Positions 9,621 through 18,073 of a DNA stretch of 64,000 bases are shown here, one piece after another. How positions within the stretch are numbered: position 1 is the stretch's first letter; each line of letters opens with the position of its first letter. Origin of the DNA: Pseudotabrizicola sp. (lineage in GTDB: Bacteria > Pseudomonadota > Alphaproteobacteria > Rhodobacterales > Rhodobacteraceae); assembly GCF_030656345.1 (NCBI RefSeq), contig NZ_JAUSNR010000012.1, positions 1-64,000 of the forward strand, read 5' to 3'. The notes below the pieces were generated by a model. It did not search any database. It worked only from the letters and a program-made list of their open reading frames with translations, and was not told the origin of the DNA. Both the position numbers and the translations under genes were made by a program.

Positions 9621-10727
9621 ATGAGTTTCAAACATGCCTCTGCGCCCGTCAGCGCGCAGACCAATGAAGCGTTGTCCGCGGACAACGCAAAGCCTGATCG
9701 CTTCACCTTGATCGATACGGTCCGCCGCGCCGCAGCAGAGCTGCGCATCGGCCCGCCCGTCATCGCGACGCTCGATGCGCTGTTATCTTGCCTTCCGCCC
9801 AAACGCCCCCATGACATCGTGTTCGCCTCCAACGCGACACTTGTCATGCGCCGCAACGGAATCTCTGACCGCACCCTTCGCCGTCATCTGGCCCAGCTTG
9901 TCGAAGCCGGTTTCCTGACCCGCATCGACAGCCCCAATGGCAAGCGGTATTCAAGACGCGACCCGGCGATGGGAACGGTTCTGCGCTTTGGCCTTGATCT
10001 GGCACCCCTGTTTGCCGCCTTCGCCCGGCTTCGCACAATCGCGCAGGAACAGGCGGTCGCAATCGCCCGCAACGCCTACCTTCGCACCAAACTGCGCGTC
10101 GCGATTCACCTTAGCCTTGCCAACGATTGTGACTGCGATGTTGCGACGGCTGCCCAAAAGGCCCTTCGTCGCAAACTCACCAACGACGACCTGAACAGCT
10201 GGCTGGAGAAGCTGCCATTAACAGCAAAGATCAATGAGGAATACGAGGGTAAAACCGCTGAAGAAACCATAGATATGTCCGGCAGCAGCGGCCAAAATGT
10301 CCGCCACCAACAGAACTCAACAAAAGACCTTAATGATAAAGAAGATCTGACGACTGAACGTAAAACCACAAAGTCTGTCGTAACGCTGGACGCCCTCACC
10401 CTGGCATGCCCGCAGGCGACAGGGTTTTTGCTGGAGAAGCTCAGATCGCCCTTGGACATTGTGAGCCACGCCAGACGGCTGGCACCGATGATTGGCATTG
10501 ATCAGAGGTGTTATGACGCGGCCGAGGCAAAACATGGCCCGTTAGGCGCGGCTTTGACGATTTGGGGCCTGCTTGAAATGCAGGACAAGATCCAAAGGTT
10601 GGGCGGATATTTCCGTGCCATTACCAGTGGCGCGCGCAGCGGAACCTTTGATCCTTGGAATCTGATAGATCGGTTGATCGCGAAGTCACAAAATTGTCCG
10701 CGGACAACGGCGGCACAGTTGGGATGA
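9621..10727 (+). CDS. repC: Plasmid replication initiator RepC
   Basis: This is a 368-residue RepC initiator. The N-terminal domain includes the winged-helix segment RRNGISDRTLRRHLAQLVEAGFL (about residues 75-97). A variable, polar linker runs from about 200 to 255, and a conserved C-terminal domain follows (AKHGPLGAALTIWGLLEMQD near 305-324, then GGYFRAIT). RepC is essential for replication, and oriV usually lies inside the gene. The linker DNA (about 10216-10385) is clearly richer in A+T than its surroundings. The gene carries a copy of the palindrome TTGTCCGCGGACAA near each end. Expression is expected to be limited by the structured leader. Confidence 0.95.
   Translation: MSFKHASAPVSAQTNEALSADNAKPDRFTLIDTVRRAAAELRIGPPVIATLDALLSCLPPKRPHDIVFASNATLVMRRNGISDRTLRRHLAQLVEAGFLTRIDSPNGKRYSRRDPAMGTVLRFGLDLAPLFAAFARLRTIAQEQAVAIARNAYLRTKLRVAIHLSLANDCDCDVATAAQKALRRKLTNDDLNSWLEKLPLTAKINEEYEGKTAEETIDMSGSSGQNVRHQQNSTKDLNDKEDLTTERKTTKSVVTLDALTLACPQATGFLLEKLRSPLDIVSHARRLAPMIGIDQRCYDAAEAKHGPLGAALTIWGLLEMQDKIQRLGGYFRAITSGARSGTFDPWNLIDRLIAKSQNCPRTTAAQLG
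9669..9688. repeat. 20-bp perfect palindrome, candidate parS
   Basis: GCGTTGTCCG followed directly by its reverse complement gives a 20-bp perfect palindrome inside the 5' end of repC. Its 14-bp core TTGTCCGCGGACAA recurs at 10694-10707. RepABC centromere sites are short perfect palindromes near repC, so this is a candidate RepB binding site. Confidence 0.65.
10216..10385. other. AT-rich segment within repC, candidate oriV
   Basis: The DNA coding for the RepC linker is visibly A+T-rich (many AAA/GAA/AAC codons) compared with the GC-rich flanks. In characterised repABC plasmids the origin lies in the A+T-rich central part of repC. The assignment is by analogy and no iterons were seen. Confidence 0.45.
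10694..10707. repeat. 14-bp perfect palindrome, second candidate parS
   Basis: TTGTCCGCGGACAA lies near the 3' end of repC and is identical to the core of the palindrome at 9669-9688. The two copies bracket the initiator gene about 1 kb apart. Confidence 0.65.
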
Positions 10728-10877
10728 TTAAGCCGAAGCTCACATTTGAATTCTGGTGCTCTGGGGCGGGGCAGGGGGGCTGTTTAACGTGGACGATTTC
10801 CAGTCTGCAATGACATTCCCGTTCCTCTTTCAATCAATTCGCTTTCCGGCCCAACGGCCTCTGCTATCATCACGCCC

Positions 10878-11807
10878 ATGAAAGAACTGACCCTCAGGCA
10901 GATGGAAGTGGTGCGCGCAGTGATGATTGCGGGGTCCATTCAGGGTGCCGCAAATCTGCTGCATGTCTCTGCCCCCGGAATCAGCCGGTTGATCAAACAC
11001 ACCGAAGACGGTCTGGGCCTGCGATTGTTTGAACGGCGGGCGGGAGTCTTTGTGCCCGCACCCGAAGCCCATGCGATTTTTGCGATGCTGAACCAGGTCT
11101 ATCACCAGGTTGAAAATCTGAACGCGGCAGTGTCGTCGGTGCAGAAGGGGCAAAACTTTGCGCTGTCCTTCGCCTCTGCTCCATCCATCGCGCAGTTCAT
11201 TGCGGCCCGCGCCATCCGGTCGGTCCGTGCACGCTTTCCCGATCTGATGATCGACCTCGACATCCTCAAGATCGAGGAAACGCTGGACTATCTGCTGCTG
11301 GAGCGTGGCGAGGTGGTGTTCATGTCCTCTCCGGTTGAAAACTCGGCGCTGGAGTCGACAGCCCTCGCCAAGGGACGCATCGTGGCCATTCTTCCTGAGG
11401 CGCATGAGCTTGCGGCCAAAGACACGGTATCGGTGCATGATCTGATGAAGTATCCGTTCATTGGCGTCGATCCTGATGATCCCTATGGCGAAACGTTGTC
11501 GCGCCCGTTCCGCGAGGCGGGTCTGACGCCGCATCATGCGATCCGCGGGCGTTTCGCGCAAACACTGGTGAGCCTTGTGCGGCATGGTCTGGGGGTTGCG
11601 GCGATAGATGAATTCGCTGTCGCCGAAGTGTACATGCCCGGGCTGGTGCGCAGGCCATTGGCGGAAACGGCGGAAATCACTGCGTATGTCGTGCAGAAGC
11701 GGGGCCGCCAGTTGTCCAGTTTTGCTGAATTTACGATCCAGCGCTTTCGCCATGAACTGACCGAAGCGACCTCACGCCGACACTGGGACCCACCAACCGG
11801 AAGATAA
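10878..11807 (+). CDS. LysR-family transcriptional regulator
   Basis: This is a 309-residue LysR-type regulator. The N-terminal helix-turn-helix (LTLRQMEVVRAVMIAGSIQGAANLL and onward, residues 4-60) is followed by a periplasmic-binding-like effector domain. It lies 207 bases upstream of, and on the same strand as, the quinate/shikimate-protocatechuate operon, which makes it the obvious candidate activator. The sequence reads closer to NocR/OccR-like LysR proteins than to classical PcaQ or QuiR, so the effector is uncertain. A palindrome at 11819-11833 between it and the operon may be its site. Confidence 0.85.
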   Translation: MKELTLRQMEVVRAVMIAGSIQGAANLLHVSAPGISRLIKHTEDGLGLRLFERRAGVFVPAPEAHAIFAMLNQVYHQVENLNAAVSSVQKGQNFALSFASAPSIAQFIAARAIRSVRARFPDLMIDLDILKIEETLDYLLLERGEVVFMSSPVENSALESTALAKGRIVAILPEAHELAAKDTVSVHDLMKYPFIGVDPDDPYGETLSRPFREAGLTPHHAIRGRFAQTLVSLVRHGLGVAAIDEFAVAEVYMPGLVRRPLAETAEITAYVVQKRGRQLSSFAEFTIQRFRHELTEATSRRHWDPPTGR

Positions 11808-11818
11808 CATCATGTTAC

Positions 11819-11833
11819 GATATTATTAATATC
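11819..11833. promoter_or_regulatory. Candidate LysR operator
   Basis: GATATTATTAATATC is a perfect inverted repeat (6-bp arms, 3-bp centre) of the T-N11-A class typical of LysR sites. It lies 12 bases after the LysR stop and about 180 bases before the dehydrogenase start. Little else of note is seen in 11808-12014. Confidence 0.45.
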
Positions 11834-12014
11834 GGTATTTGCGGTTACAGGGTGTTTGAGCGATAGTGCCTTCATCAAAGCTGCCATGGGGGCGGGGGAT
11901 TACATAAGGCGACGATGGGGGAGGGGGGGTCAGCTGTTTCATGACGCCTTACCGCTATCCTGAGCTTCATCGCTAAACCCCACTTTGGGGCCTGATTTTC
12001 CGCAAGAGGACCGT

Positions 12015-12860
12015 ATGACCGACCTGATACACTTGGGCCTGATCGGCGACAATATTGCCAAATCGCAGTCCCCCCGGCTGCATCGTCTGGCCGGTGCGCA
12101 GAACGGGCGGCGGGTGATTTATGATCAGCTGGTCCCGGCAGAGCGCGGCCAGCCGTTCGATGATCTGTTTGAATGGGTGCGCGTGAATGGCTATCGGGGG
12201 ATCAATGTCACCTATCCCTACAAGGAACGCGTGACGGCCAAGGTACGGGTGGATGATCCGCTGGTGCGAGGGATCGGGGCGGTGAACACCGTGGTGTTCG
12301 ATGCGGGCGGGCCACTGGGGTTCAACACCGACTATTCGGGCTTTATCGCGGCCTATCGCCGGGTGCGCGCAGACGCGGGCCCCGGCCCGGTGCTGATGAT
12401 CGGCGCGGGTGGTGTGGGCAAGGCCGTGGCCTTCGGGCTGGTGGCGCTTGGCCTGACCGAGATAAGGATCGCTGACCGTGATCTGCCCAAGGCGCAGGCA
12501 CTGGCCGACGCTCTGGCTGCTGCAAGCCCGGAGCTTGTCATCCAGACCGGCACCGATGCTGCAACCTTCGCGGCCGGAGCCAGCGGGATCATCAACTGCA
12601 CACCCGTGGGCATGGTCGGCTATGACGGCACGCCGTTGCCCGCGGCTTATCTTGCCGGAGCCGAATGGGCTTTTGATGCGGTTTACACCCCGGTTGATAC
12701 CCAGTTCCTGCAGGACGCAGGGGTTGCAGGTCTGCAGGTGATTTCAGGCTATGAGCTGTTCTTTGGTCAGGGCGTCGATGCCTGGGCTATCTTCACCGGG
12801 CTGGGTCTGGACGAAGCGCGGATGCGCCGCGAGCTGGCGGAAGGAAAGGACGTGACATGA
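12015..12860 (+). CDS. Quinate/shikimate dehydrogenase (catabolic AroE-family)
   Basis: This is a 281-residue AroE-family dehydrogenase. The substrate-binding serines are in IAKSQSPRLH (residues 11-20), the catalytic lysine is in NVTYPYKE and the aspartate in NTDYSGF. The Rossmann GAGGVGKAVA follows, then IADRDLPKA. An Asp after the second Rossmann strand, instead of the NADP-binding NRT pattern, suggests NAD use, as in the Corynebacterium quinate/shikimate dehydrogenase. It would oxidise shikimate to 3-dehydroshikimate or quinate to 3-dehydroquinate. ATG 12015 follows AAGAGGA; an upstream TTG at 11985 is not needed. It overlaps the next gene by ATGA. Confidence 0.85.
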   Translation: MTDLIHLGLIGDNIAKSQSPRLHRLAGAQNGRRVIYDQLVPAERGQPFDDLFEWVRVNGYRGINVTYPYKERVTAKVRVDDPLVRGIGAVNTVVFDAGGPLGFNTDYSGFIAAYRRVRADAGPGPVLMIGAGGVGKAVAFGLVALGLTEIRIADRDLPKAQALADALAAASPELVIQTGTDAATFAAGASGIINCTPVGMVGYDGTPLPAAYLAGAEWAFDAVYTPVDTQFLQDAGVAGLQVISGYELFFGQGVDAWAIFTGLGLDEARMRRELAEGKDVT

Positions 12861-14734
12861 AGACCTCGATCGCCACCGTATCGATCTCGGGCGGGTTTGC
12901 CGAAAAGCTGAATGCCATCGCGGGCGCGGGCTTTGACGGCATTGAGATCTTTGAACAGGATTTCATCGCATCAGATTTCACCCCCGCCGAGGTCGGCGAA
13001 ATGGTGCGCGATCACGGTCTGACCATCACGCTGTTCCAGCCGTTCCGCGATTTTGAGGGCCTGCCCGAACCGCTGCGTAGCCGGGCCTTTGCCCGCGCCG
13101 CGCGCAAGTTTGATCTGATGAACCAGCTGGGCACCGATCTGGTACTGGTCTGTTCGTCGGTTCATCCGGCGGCGATGGGGGGCGTCGACCGCATGGCGCA
13201 GGATTTTCACGATCTGGGCGATCTGGCGGCCAGCCATGGCGTTCGCGTCGGGTTCGAAGCGCTGGCATGGGGCCGCCATGTCAACGATCACCGTGACGCG
13301 TGGGAAGTGGTGCGCCGCGCAGATCATGCCCATGTGGGGCTGATTCTTGACAGTTTTCACACGCTGGGCCGCAAGATTGACCCTGACACCATCCGCCGCA
13401 TTCCCGGCGACAAGATCTTTTTCGTGCAGCTGGCCGATGCGCCCGCCATCGAGATGGACCTGCTGTACTGGTCGCGCCACTTTCGCAACATGCCGGGGGA
13501 GGGCGATCTGGATGTTACCGGATTCATGCGTGCGGTGACGGCGACGGGCTATGCTGGCCCGCTCAGTCTTGAGATTTTCAACGATCAGTTCCGCGCCGGG
13601 GTGCCGCGCCTTGTGGCCACCGATGGCCACCGCAGTTTGATCTCGCTGATGGACAGTGTCCGCCGCACGGAACCCACGCTGATGGTCGACCTGCCGGCGT
13701 TTCCGCCATCGGCCCCGGTGCAGCGCATCGAGTTTCTGGAATTTGCCACCGCTTCCGCCGATGCCCCGGCGTTGGAATCCTTGCTGACGTCCACCGGGTT
13801 CACGCAGACCGGCCGCCATGTGTCGCGCCCGGTGACCCTGTGGCGGCAGGGTGGGGTCAACATTCTGGTCAACACCGACGCCGAAGGGTTTTCGCGCACA
13901 TCCTATGTCGCGCATGGCACCACGGTGTCTGAGGTGGCGCTGATGGTGCCTGATGCGCGCGCCGCCCATGCCCGCGCTTTGGCACTTCTGGCGCAAGACC
14001 ATGACCAGCCCGCCCGCGCGGGTGAGCTGGACATTCCCGCCATTCGCGGCGTGGGCGGCAGCATGATCCGGCTGCTGGACGCAGGTTCTGACCTTGCCCG
14101 AATCTGGGATGTGGATTTCCGCACCAAAGCCACCGGCCCCGGCGCCGGGCTGACCGGTATTGATCACCTTGGCCAGACCATGGCCTATGATGAAATGCTG
14201 TCCTGGGCACTGTATTACACGTCAATCTTTGGCGCGACCAAGGCCCCGATGGTGGATGTGGCCGACCCCGACGGTCTGGTGCGCAGTCAGGCGGTGCAGT
14301 CCGGCGGCCTGCGCGTCACCCTGAACGGGGCCGAGGCGCGCCGCACGCTGGCGGGACGCTTTGTCGAGGAAACCTTTGGCGCATCGGTGCAGCATATCGC
14401 CTTTGCCACGGCGGATATCTTTGCGACGGCGGCGGATCTGGCAAGCCGGGGCTTTCCGGCGCTGCAGATCGGCGCGAATTATTATGAGGATGTTCAGGCC
14501 CGGTTCGGCCTTGATCCCGCCCTTGTGGCCCGGATGAATGCGGCGAATGTGCTTTATGACGAAGACGCAGGCGGGCAGTTCTTTCAGCTCTATTCCGCGT
14601 CGCGGTCCGACGGGCTGTTCTTTGAAATCGTGCAGCGGCAGGGCAACTATCAGGGCTATGGTGCGCCGAATGCTCCGTTCCGCATTGCCGCGCAGAAGCG
14701 CAGCACGCGGCCTTCGGGAATGCCCCGTGCGTAA
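12857..14734 (+). CDS. quiC: 3-dehydroshikimate dehydratase, QuiC type with HPPD-like C-terminal domain
   Basis: This is a 625-residue two-domain protein. Residues about 1-270 form an AP-endonuclease-like TIM barrel (FDGIEIFEQDFI, VGFEALAWG, GLILDSFHT, PLSLEIFNDQFR), which dehydrates 3-dehydroshikimate to protocatechuate. The remainder resembles 4-hydroxyphenylpyruvate dioxygenase, with vicinal-oxygen-chelate repeats (TGIDHLGQTM near 433, VQHIAFAT near 512, GLFFEIVQRQ near 594). This fused layout and length match Pseudomonas QuiC1-type enzymes. It joins the dehydrogenase to the pca genes and overlaps the upstream gene by 4 bases. Confidence 0.9.
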   Translation: MKTSIATVSISGGFAEKLNAIAGAGFDGIEIFEQDFIASDFTPAEVGEMVRDHGLTITLFQPFRDFEGLPEPLRSRAFARAARKFDLMNQLGTDLVLVCSSVHPAAMGGVDRMAQDFHDLGDLAASHGVRVGFEALAWGRHVNDHRDAWEVVRRADHAHVGLILDSFHTLGRKIDPDTIRRIPGDKIFFVQLADAPAIEMDLLYWSRHFRNMPGEGDLDVTGFMRAVTATGYAGPLSLEIFNDQFRAGVPRLVATDGHRSLISLMDSVRRTEPTLMVDLPAFPPSAPVQRIEFLEFATASADAPALESLLTSTGFTQTGRHVSRPVTLWRQGGVNILVNTDAEGFSRTSYVAHGTTVSEVALMVPDARAAHARALALLAQDHDQPARAGELDIPAIRGVGGSMIRLLDAGSDLARIWDVDFRTKATGPGAGLTGIDHLGQTMAYDEMLSWALYYTSIFGATKAPMVDVADPDGLVRSQAVQSGGLRVTLNGAEARRTLAGRFVEETFGASVQHIAFATADIFATAADLASRGFPALQIGANYYEDVQARFGLDPALVARMNAANVLYDEDAGGQFFQLYSASRSDGLFFEIVQRQGNYQGYGAPNAPFRIAAQKRSTRPSGMPRA

Positions 14735-14771
14735 GGTGTCGGGATGGCACAGCAGCTGAAAGGATATCTCC

Positions 14772-15155
14772 ATGACTGACCTGACCGCCAAAGCCATGAC
14801 CACCCGCCGCCGCGTGTTGGGTGAGGTGCATGTCAACCGGGCCGAAGCGGTGAAGACCGGCTTCGACGCGCCGTTTCAGGCGCTGATCACCGATGCGGCC
14901 TGGGGCCATGTCTGGAGCCGCGACACCATCAGCCTGCGCGAACGGTCGATGCTGACCATCGCGCTGCTGGCGGGTCTGGGCAACGATCATGAACTTGTGT
15001 TGCACCTGCGCGCCACCCGCAACACCGGCGCGACCGAGGCTGACGTGCTGGAGGCGCTGCTGCATGTGGCAATCTATGCCGGTGTGCCGCGCGCCAACCA
15101 CGCCATCAAGATCGCAAAAGACACGTTTGCCGCCATGGCAGAGGAGGAAGAATGA
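14772..15155 (+). CDS. pcaC: 4-carboxymuconolactone decarboxylase PcaC
   Basis: This is a 127-residue all-helical protein of the carboxymuconolactone decarboxylase family. It turns 4-carboxymuconolactone into 3-oxoadipate enol-lactone. Family segments include [20 protein letters not shown] and LSLRERSML near residues 32-60, and [15 protein letters not shown] and VPRANHAIK with conserved histidines in the C-terminal half. Length is normal for stand-alone PcaC rather than the PcaL fusion. ATG 14772 follows AAAGGA. The stop overlaps pcaH by 4 bases. Confidence 0.93.
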   Translation: MTDLTAKAMTTRRRVLGEVHVNRAEAVKTGFDAPFQALITDAAWGHVWSRDTISLRERSMLTIALLAGLGNDHELVLHLRATRNTGATEADVLEALLHVAIYAGVPRANHAIKIAKDTFAAMAEEEE

Positions 15156-15874
15156 AACCCGCCGAGTATTATCAGCGCGACCGCCTGGTCCAGCCGCCCG
15201 CCCTGACCCCCGACTACAAGACAAGCGTGGCGCGCAGCCCGCGTCTGGCGATGCTGTCGCTGCAAGGCTCGATGTCGGAAATCACCGGGCCGACCTTTGG
15301 TCACAGCGACATTGGCCCGATCGACAACGACCTGATCAAAAACTACGCCAAGAGCGGCGATCCGGTGGGCGAGCGGATCATCGTGCATGGCCGGGTGCTG
15401 GATGAAAACGGGCGTGGCGTGCCGGGCACGCTGGTAGAAGTGTGGCAGGCCAATGCGGGCGGGCGCTACCGGCACAAGAAAGACAGCTACCTTGCGCCCA
15501 TCGACCCCAACTTTGGTGGGTGCGGGCGTACTTTGACCGATGAAAACGGCTGCTATTTTTTCCGCACCATCAAGCCGGGGGCCTACCCCTGGCGCAACTG
15601 GGTGAACAACTGGCGCCCCGCGCATATCCATGTGTCGGTCTTTGGCGCGGCGTTCTGCCAGCGGCTGATCACCCAGATGTATTTCGAAGGCGACCCGCTG
15701 ATTGCGAAATGCCCCATCGTCAACACCATTCCCGACCCGCGCGCGATTGATCAGCTGATCGCTCCGCTGGACATGAATGCTGCGGTTCCGCTGGATTGTC
15801 TGGCCTACAAGTTCGACATCGTGCTGCGCGGTCGCCGGTCAACGATGTTCGAAAACCGGCTGGAGGGGAACTGA
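15152..15874 (+). CDS. pcaH: Protocatechuate 3,4-dioxygenase beta subunit PcaH
   Basis: This is the 240-residue catalytic subunit of the intradiol ring-cleavage enzyme that converts protocatechuate to 3-carboxy-cis,cis-muconate. The non-haem Fe(III) ligands are visible as Tyr106 (GGRYRHK), Tyr145 (GAYPWRNW), His158 and His160 (RPAHIHVS). They sit two positions before the numbering of the Pseudomonas putida enzyme. Translation is coupled to pcaC through an ATGA overlap. The paired alpha-subunit gene starts one base after its stop. Confidence 0.96.
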   Translation: MKPAEYYQRDRLVQPPALTPDYKTSVARSPRLAMLSLQGSMSEITGPTFGHSDIGPIDNDLIKNYAKSGDPVGERIIVHGRVLDENGRGVPGTLVEVWQANAGGRYRHKKDSYLAPIDPNFGGCGRTLTDENGCYFFRTIKPGAYPWRNWVNNWRPAHIHVSVFGAAFCQRLITQMYFEGDPLIAKCPIVNTIPDPRAIDQLIAPLDMNAAVPLDCLAYKFDIVLRGRRSTMFENRLEGN

Positions 15875-15875
15875 C

Positions 15876-16487
15876 ATGGCGCAACCATTGGGCTACCTGA
15901 AGGAATCCGCGTCGCAGACGGCGGGGCCCTATGTTCACATCGGCCTTGCGCCGGGGGCTGCGGGGTTTGACATCTACCGGCAGGAACTGGGGCTGGATAT
16001 CGCCGGGCCAGACGCCCCGGGAGAGCGGATAAGGGTGGAGGGCGTGGTCTTTGACGGCACCGGTGCCCCGGTCAAAGACGTGCTGCTGGAGGCATGGCAG
16101 GCCGATGCGGCCGGCATCCATCCGCACCCCGAAGACCCGCGCCACGCCGGTTGCGCGCCGGGGTTTCGCGGCTGGGGCCGGATCATCACCGATTTTGACA
16201 CCGGGGTCTGGGGGTTCGACACCATCAAGCCCGGGTCGGTCATGGGCCGCGACGGCCGCCCGATGGCCCCGCATATCAGCCTGTGGCTCGTGGCGCGTGG
16301 CCTCAACATCGGGCTGCACACCCGGATGTATTTCGAGGATGAAGACAACAGCGCCGATCCGGTGATCAACCTGATCGAACATGTGCAGCGTCGCCAGACC
16401 TTGCTGGCGCGCAAGACCGCGCCGGGGCAGTACCGGTTTGACATCCGCCTGCAGGGTGACGGCGAAACCGTTTTCATGGATGTGTAA
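15876..16487 (+). CDS. pcaG: Protocatechuate 3,4-dioxygenase alpha subunit PcaG
   Basis: This 203-residue subunit has the intradiol dioxygenase fold (TAGPYVHIGL, LLEAWQADAAG, KPGSV, MAPHISLWL) but lacks the full Fe-ligand set, as expected for the alpha subunit. It shapes the active site together with PcaH. ATG 15876 lies one base after the pcaH stop, and the ribosome site GGAGGGG is inside the pcaH end. The open frame extends further upstream inside pcaH, but that extension is out of frame with pcaH and has no family similarity. Confidence 0.95.
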   Translation: MAQPLGYLKESASQTAGPYVHIGLAPGAAGFDIYRQELGLDIAGPDAPGERIRVEGVVFDGTGAPVKDVLLEAWQADAAGIHPHPEDPRHAGCAPGFRGWGRIITDFDTGVWGFDTIKPGSVMGRDGRPMAPHISLWLVARGLNIGLHTRMYFEDEDNSADPVINLIEHVQRRQTLLARKTAPGQYRFDIRLQGDGETVFMDV

Positions 16488-16522
16488 GCGATGACCTTTT
16501 TGCCGCGCGTGGAAGGACCCCG

Positions 16523-17851
16523 ATGCCCGCAGCCGTAGCCGATTCCGCCATATATAGCCGCCTGTTCGGCGATGCCGAAGTCGCCCGGCTGTTTTCCGAC
16601 AGCGCCGAACTGCGCGCCATGCTGTTGGTCGAAGGCGCGCTTGCGCGGGTGCAGGGGGCCTTGGGCCTGATCCCTGCCGAGGCCGCTGCCTTCATCGACC
16701 GCGCCGCGCAGGAGGTGCAGATCGACCCGTCGGCACTTGCCGCCGAGACGGCGCGCAACGGGGTGCCGGTTCCGGCCTTTCTGGCCGCATTTCGCAAGGC
16801 CGCCATGGCCCCCGATCCGATGCAATACCTGCATTGGGGGGCGACCAGTCAGGACATCATGGATACCGCACTGGCCCTGCGCCTGCGCCCGATGCTGGCC
16901 CTGTGGGAGGCGCGGCTGGATGGCCTGACGGCCCGACTTGCCGATCTGGCGGAAAGCGGCGCCGATTTGCCGATGGCGGCGCGGACCTATGGCCAGTTTG
17001 CCACTCCCACCAGTTTCGGGGCGGTGGTGGCAGGCTGGGGCTGGCCGGTGCTGGACTGGCGCGCGCGGATGGCAGCCTTGCGCGGGGATGTGCTGAAGGT
17101 TTCCCTTTCCGGGGCGGCGGGCACCTTGTCGGCCATGGGCGACGCCGGGCCGCAGGTGCGCGCGGATCTCGCCCGCGAACTGGGCCTGACTGATCCCGGC
17201 CGCAGCTGGCACAGCGACCGCAGCGCGCCGGGCCAGCTTGCCGGTTTCGCCGCCGGTCTGGCGGGCAGCCTTGGCAAACTGGGCGAAGATGTGCTGGCGC
17301 TGTCGCAATCGGGGTTGGGCGAGGTGGGCTTTCGTGGCGGATCGGGGGCGTCTTCGACCATGCCGCAAAAGCAGAACCCGGTGGCGGCTTCGGCGCTGGT
17401 TGCCCTGGCGCGACAGGTGATCGGGCTGGCCGGTCTGGTGCAGGGCGCGGCACTGCACCGGCAGCAGCGCGATGGCGCGGCGTGGTTCAGCGAATGGCTG
17501 AGCCTGCCACAACTGTGCATCAGCACCAGCCGGATGCTGACCCTGGCGGATGAGATTGCAGCCAGTCTGGTGCCCGACGCCATGGCCATGGCGCGGCTGC
17601 TGGAGGATGGTCTGGGCCTGATCCACGCCGAGGCGCTGAGCTTTGCGCTGGCAGGCCAGATGCCCCGCCCCGACGCGATGGCCGCCGTGAAAGAACTGTG
17701 CCAGGAGGCGCAGGCGACGCAGACGCCGCTGACACAGCTTGCGGGCCAGCGGTTTCCCGGCACCGACTGGGCGGAACGATTGGCCACAGGTGGCCTTGGT
17801 CAGGCCCCGGTTGAAGCGATGGCCTTTGTGGCACGGGTGCGCACGGGCTGA
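16523..17851 (+). CDS. pcaB: 3-carboxy-cis,cis-muconate cycloisomerase PcaB
   Basis: This is a 442-residue member of the fumarase/aspartase superfamily. The signature GASSTMPQKQNPV falls near residues 274-286 and the substrate loop HWGATSQDIMDT near 103-114. It cyclises 3-carboxymuconate to 4-carboxymuconolactone. ATG 16523 follows GGAAGGA. It is the last gene of the operon and is followed 10 bases later by a strong hairpin. Together with pcaC, pcaH and pcaG it takes protocatechuate to 3-oxoadipate enol-lactone. Confidence 0.95.
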   Translation: MPAAVADSAIYSRLFGDAEVARLFSDSAELRAMLLVEGALARVQGALGLIPAEAAAFIDRAAQEVQIDPSALAAETARNGVPVPAFLAAFRKAAMAPDPMQYLHWGATSQDIMDTALALRLRPMLALWEARLDGLTARLADLAESGADLPMAARTYGQFATPTSFGAVVAGWGWPVLDWRARMAALRGDVLKVSLSGAAGTLSAMGDAGPQVRADLARELGLTDPGRSWHSDRSAPGQLAGFAAGLAGSLGKLGEDVLALSQSGLGEVGFRGGSGASSTMPQKQNPVAASALVALARQVIGLAGLVQGAALHRQQRDGAAWFSEWLSLPQLCISTSRMLTLADEIAASLVPDAMAMARLLEDGLGLIHAEALSFALAGQMPRPDAMAAVKELCQEAQATQTPLTQLAGQRFPGTDWAERLATGGLGQAPVEAMAFVARVRTG

Positions 17852-17861
17852 TCCATTGCGC

Positions 17862-17891
17862 AGCCTTGCCGGAGCGGGGTGCGGCAAGGCT
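17862..17891 (+). terminator. Hairpin after pcaB
   Basis: A perfect 10-bp stem AGCCTTGCCG / CGGCAAGGCT encloses a 10-base loop directly after the pcaB stop. There is no real T-run, so it may end transcription with help or stabilise the mRNA 3' end. Confidence 0.7.
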
Positions 17892-18015
17892 CTGACTGTG
17901 ATCCGAACACCTTGGCTTCTGAGCCTCATCAGGGTTCGGACAGGCCCGCGCTTGCGCATCTGGCAGATGCACAGCGCTCGTTTCCACGCATCACATCCCT
18001 TCCGCAAGGTCAGCG

Positions 18016-18066
18016 TTGACGACGACATAATCGATCTATAACCATCCAAGTGGATTATATTTGGAT
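18016..18066 (+). promoter_or_regulatory. Promoter and candidate operator of the RHH regulator gene
   Basis: TTGACG (18016-18021) and TATAAC (18037-18042) form a plausible promoter with a short 15-bp spacer. An inverted repeat ATCCAA (18044-18049) / TTGGAT (18061-18066) lies at the expected transcription start and suits autoregulation by the ribbon-helix-helix protein encoded next. Confidence 0.5.
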
Positions 18067-18073
18067 TACAAAA

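Noticed and set aside
18050-18073. GTG start for the RHH gene
   Set aside because: It lies at the predicted transcription start and within the inverted repeat; the ATG at 18074 leaves the RHH domain intact.
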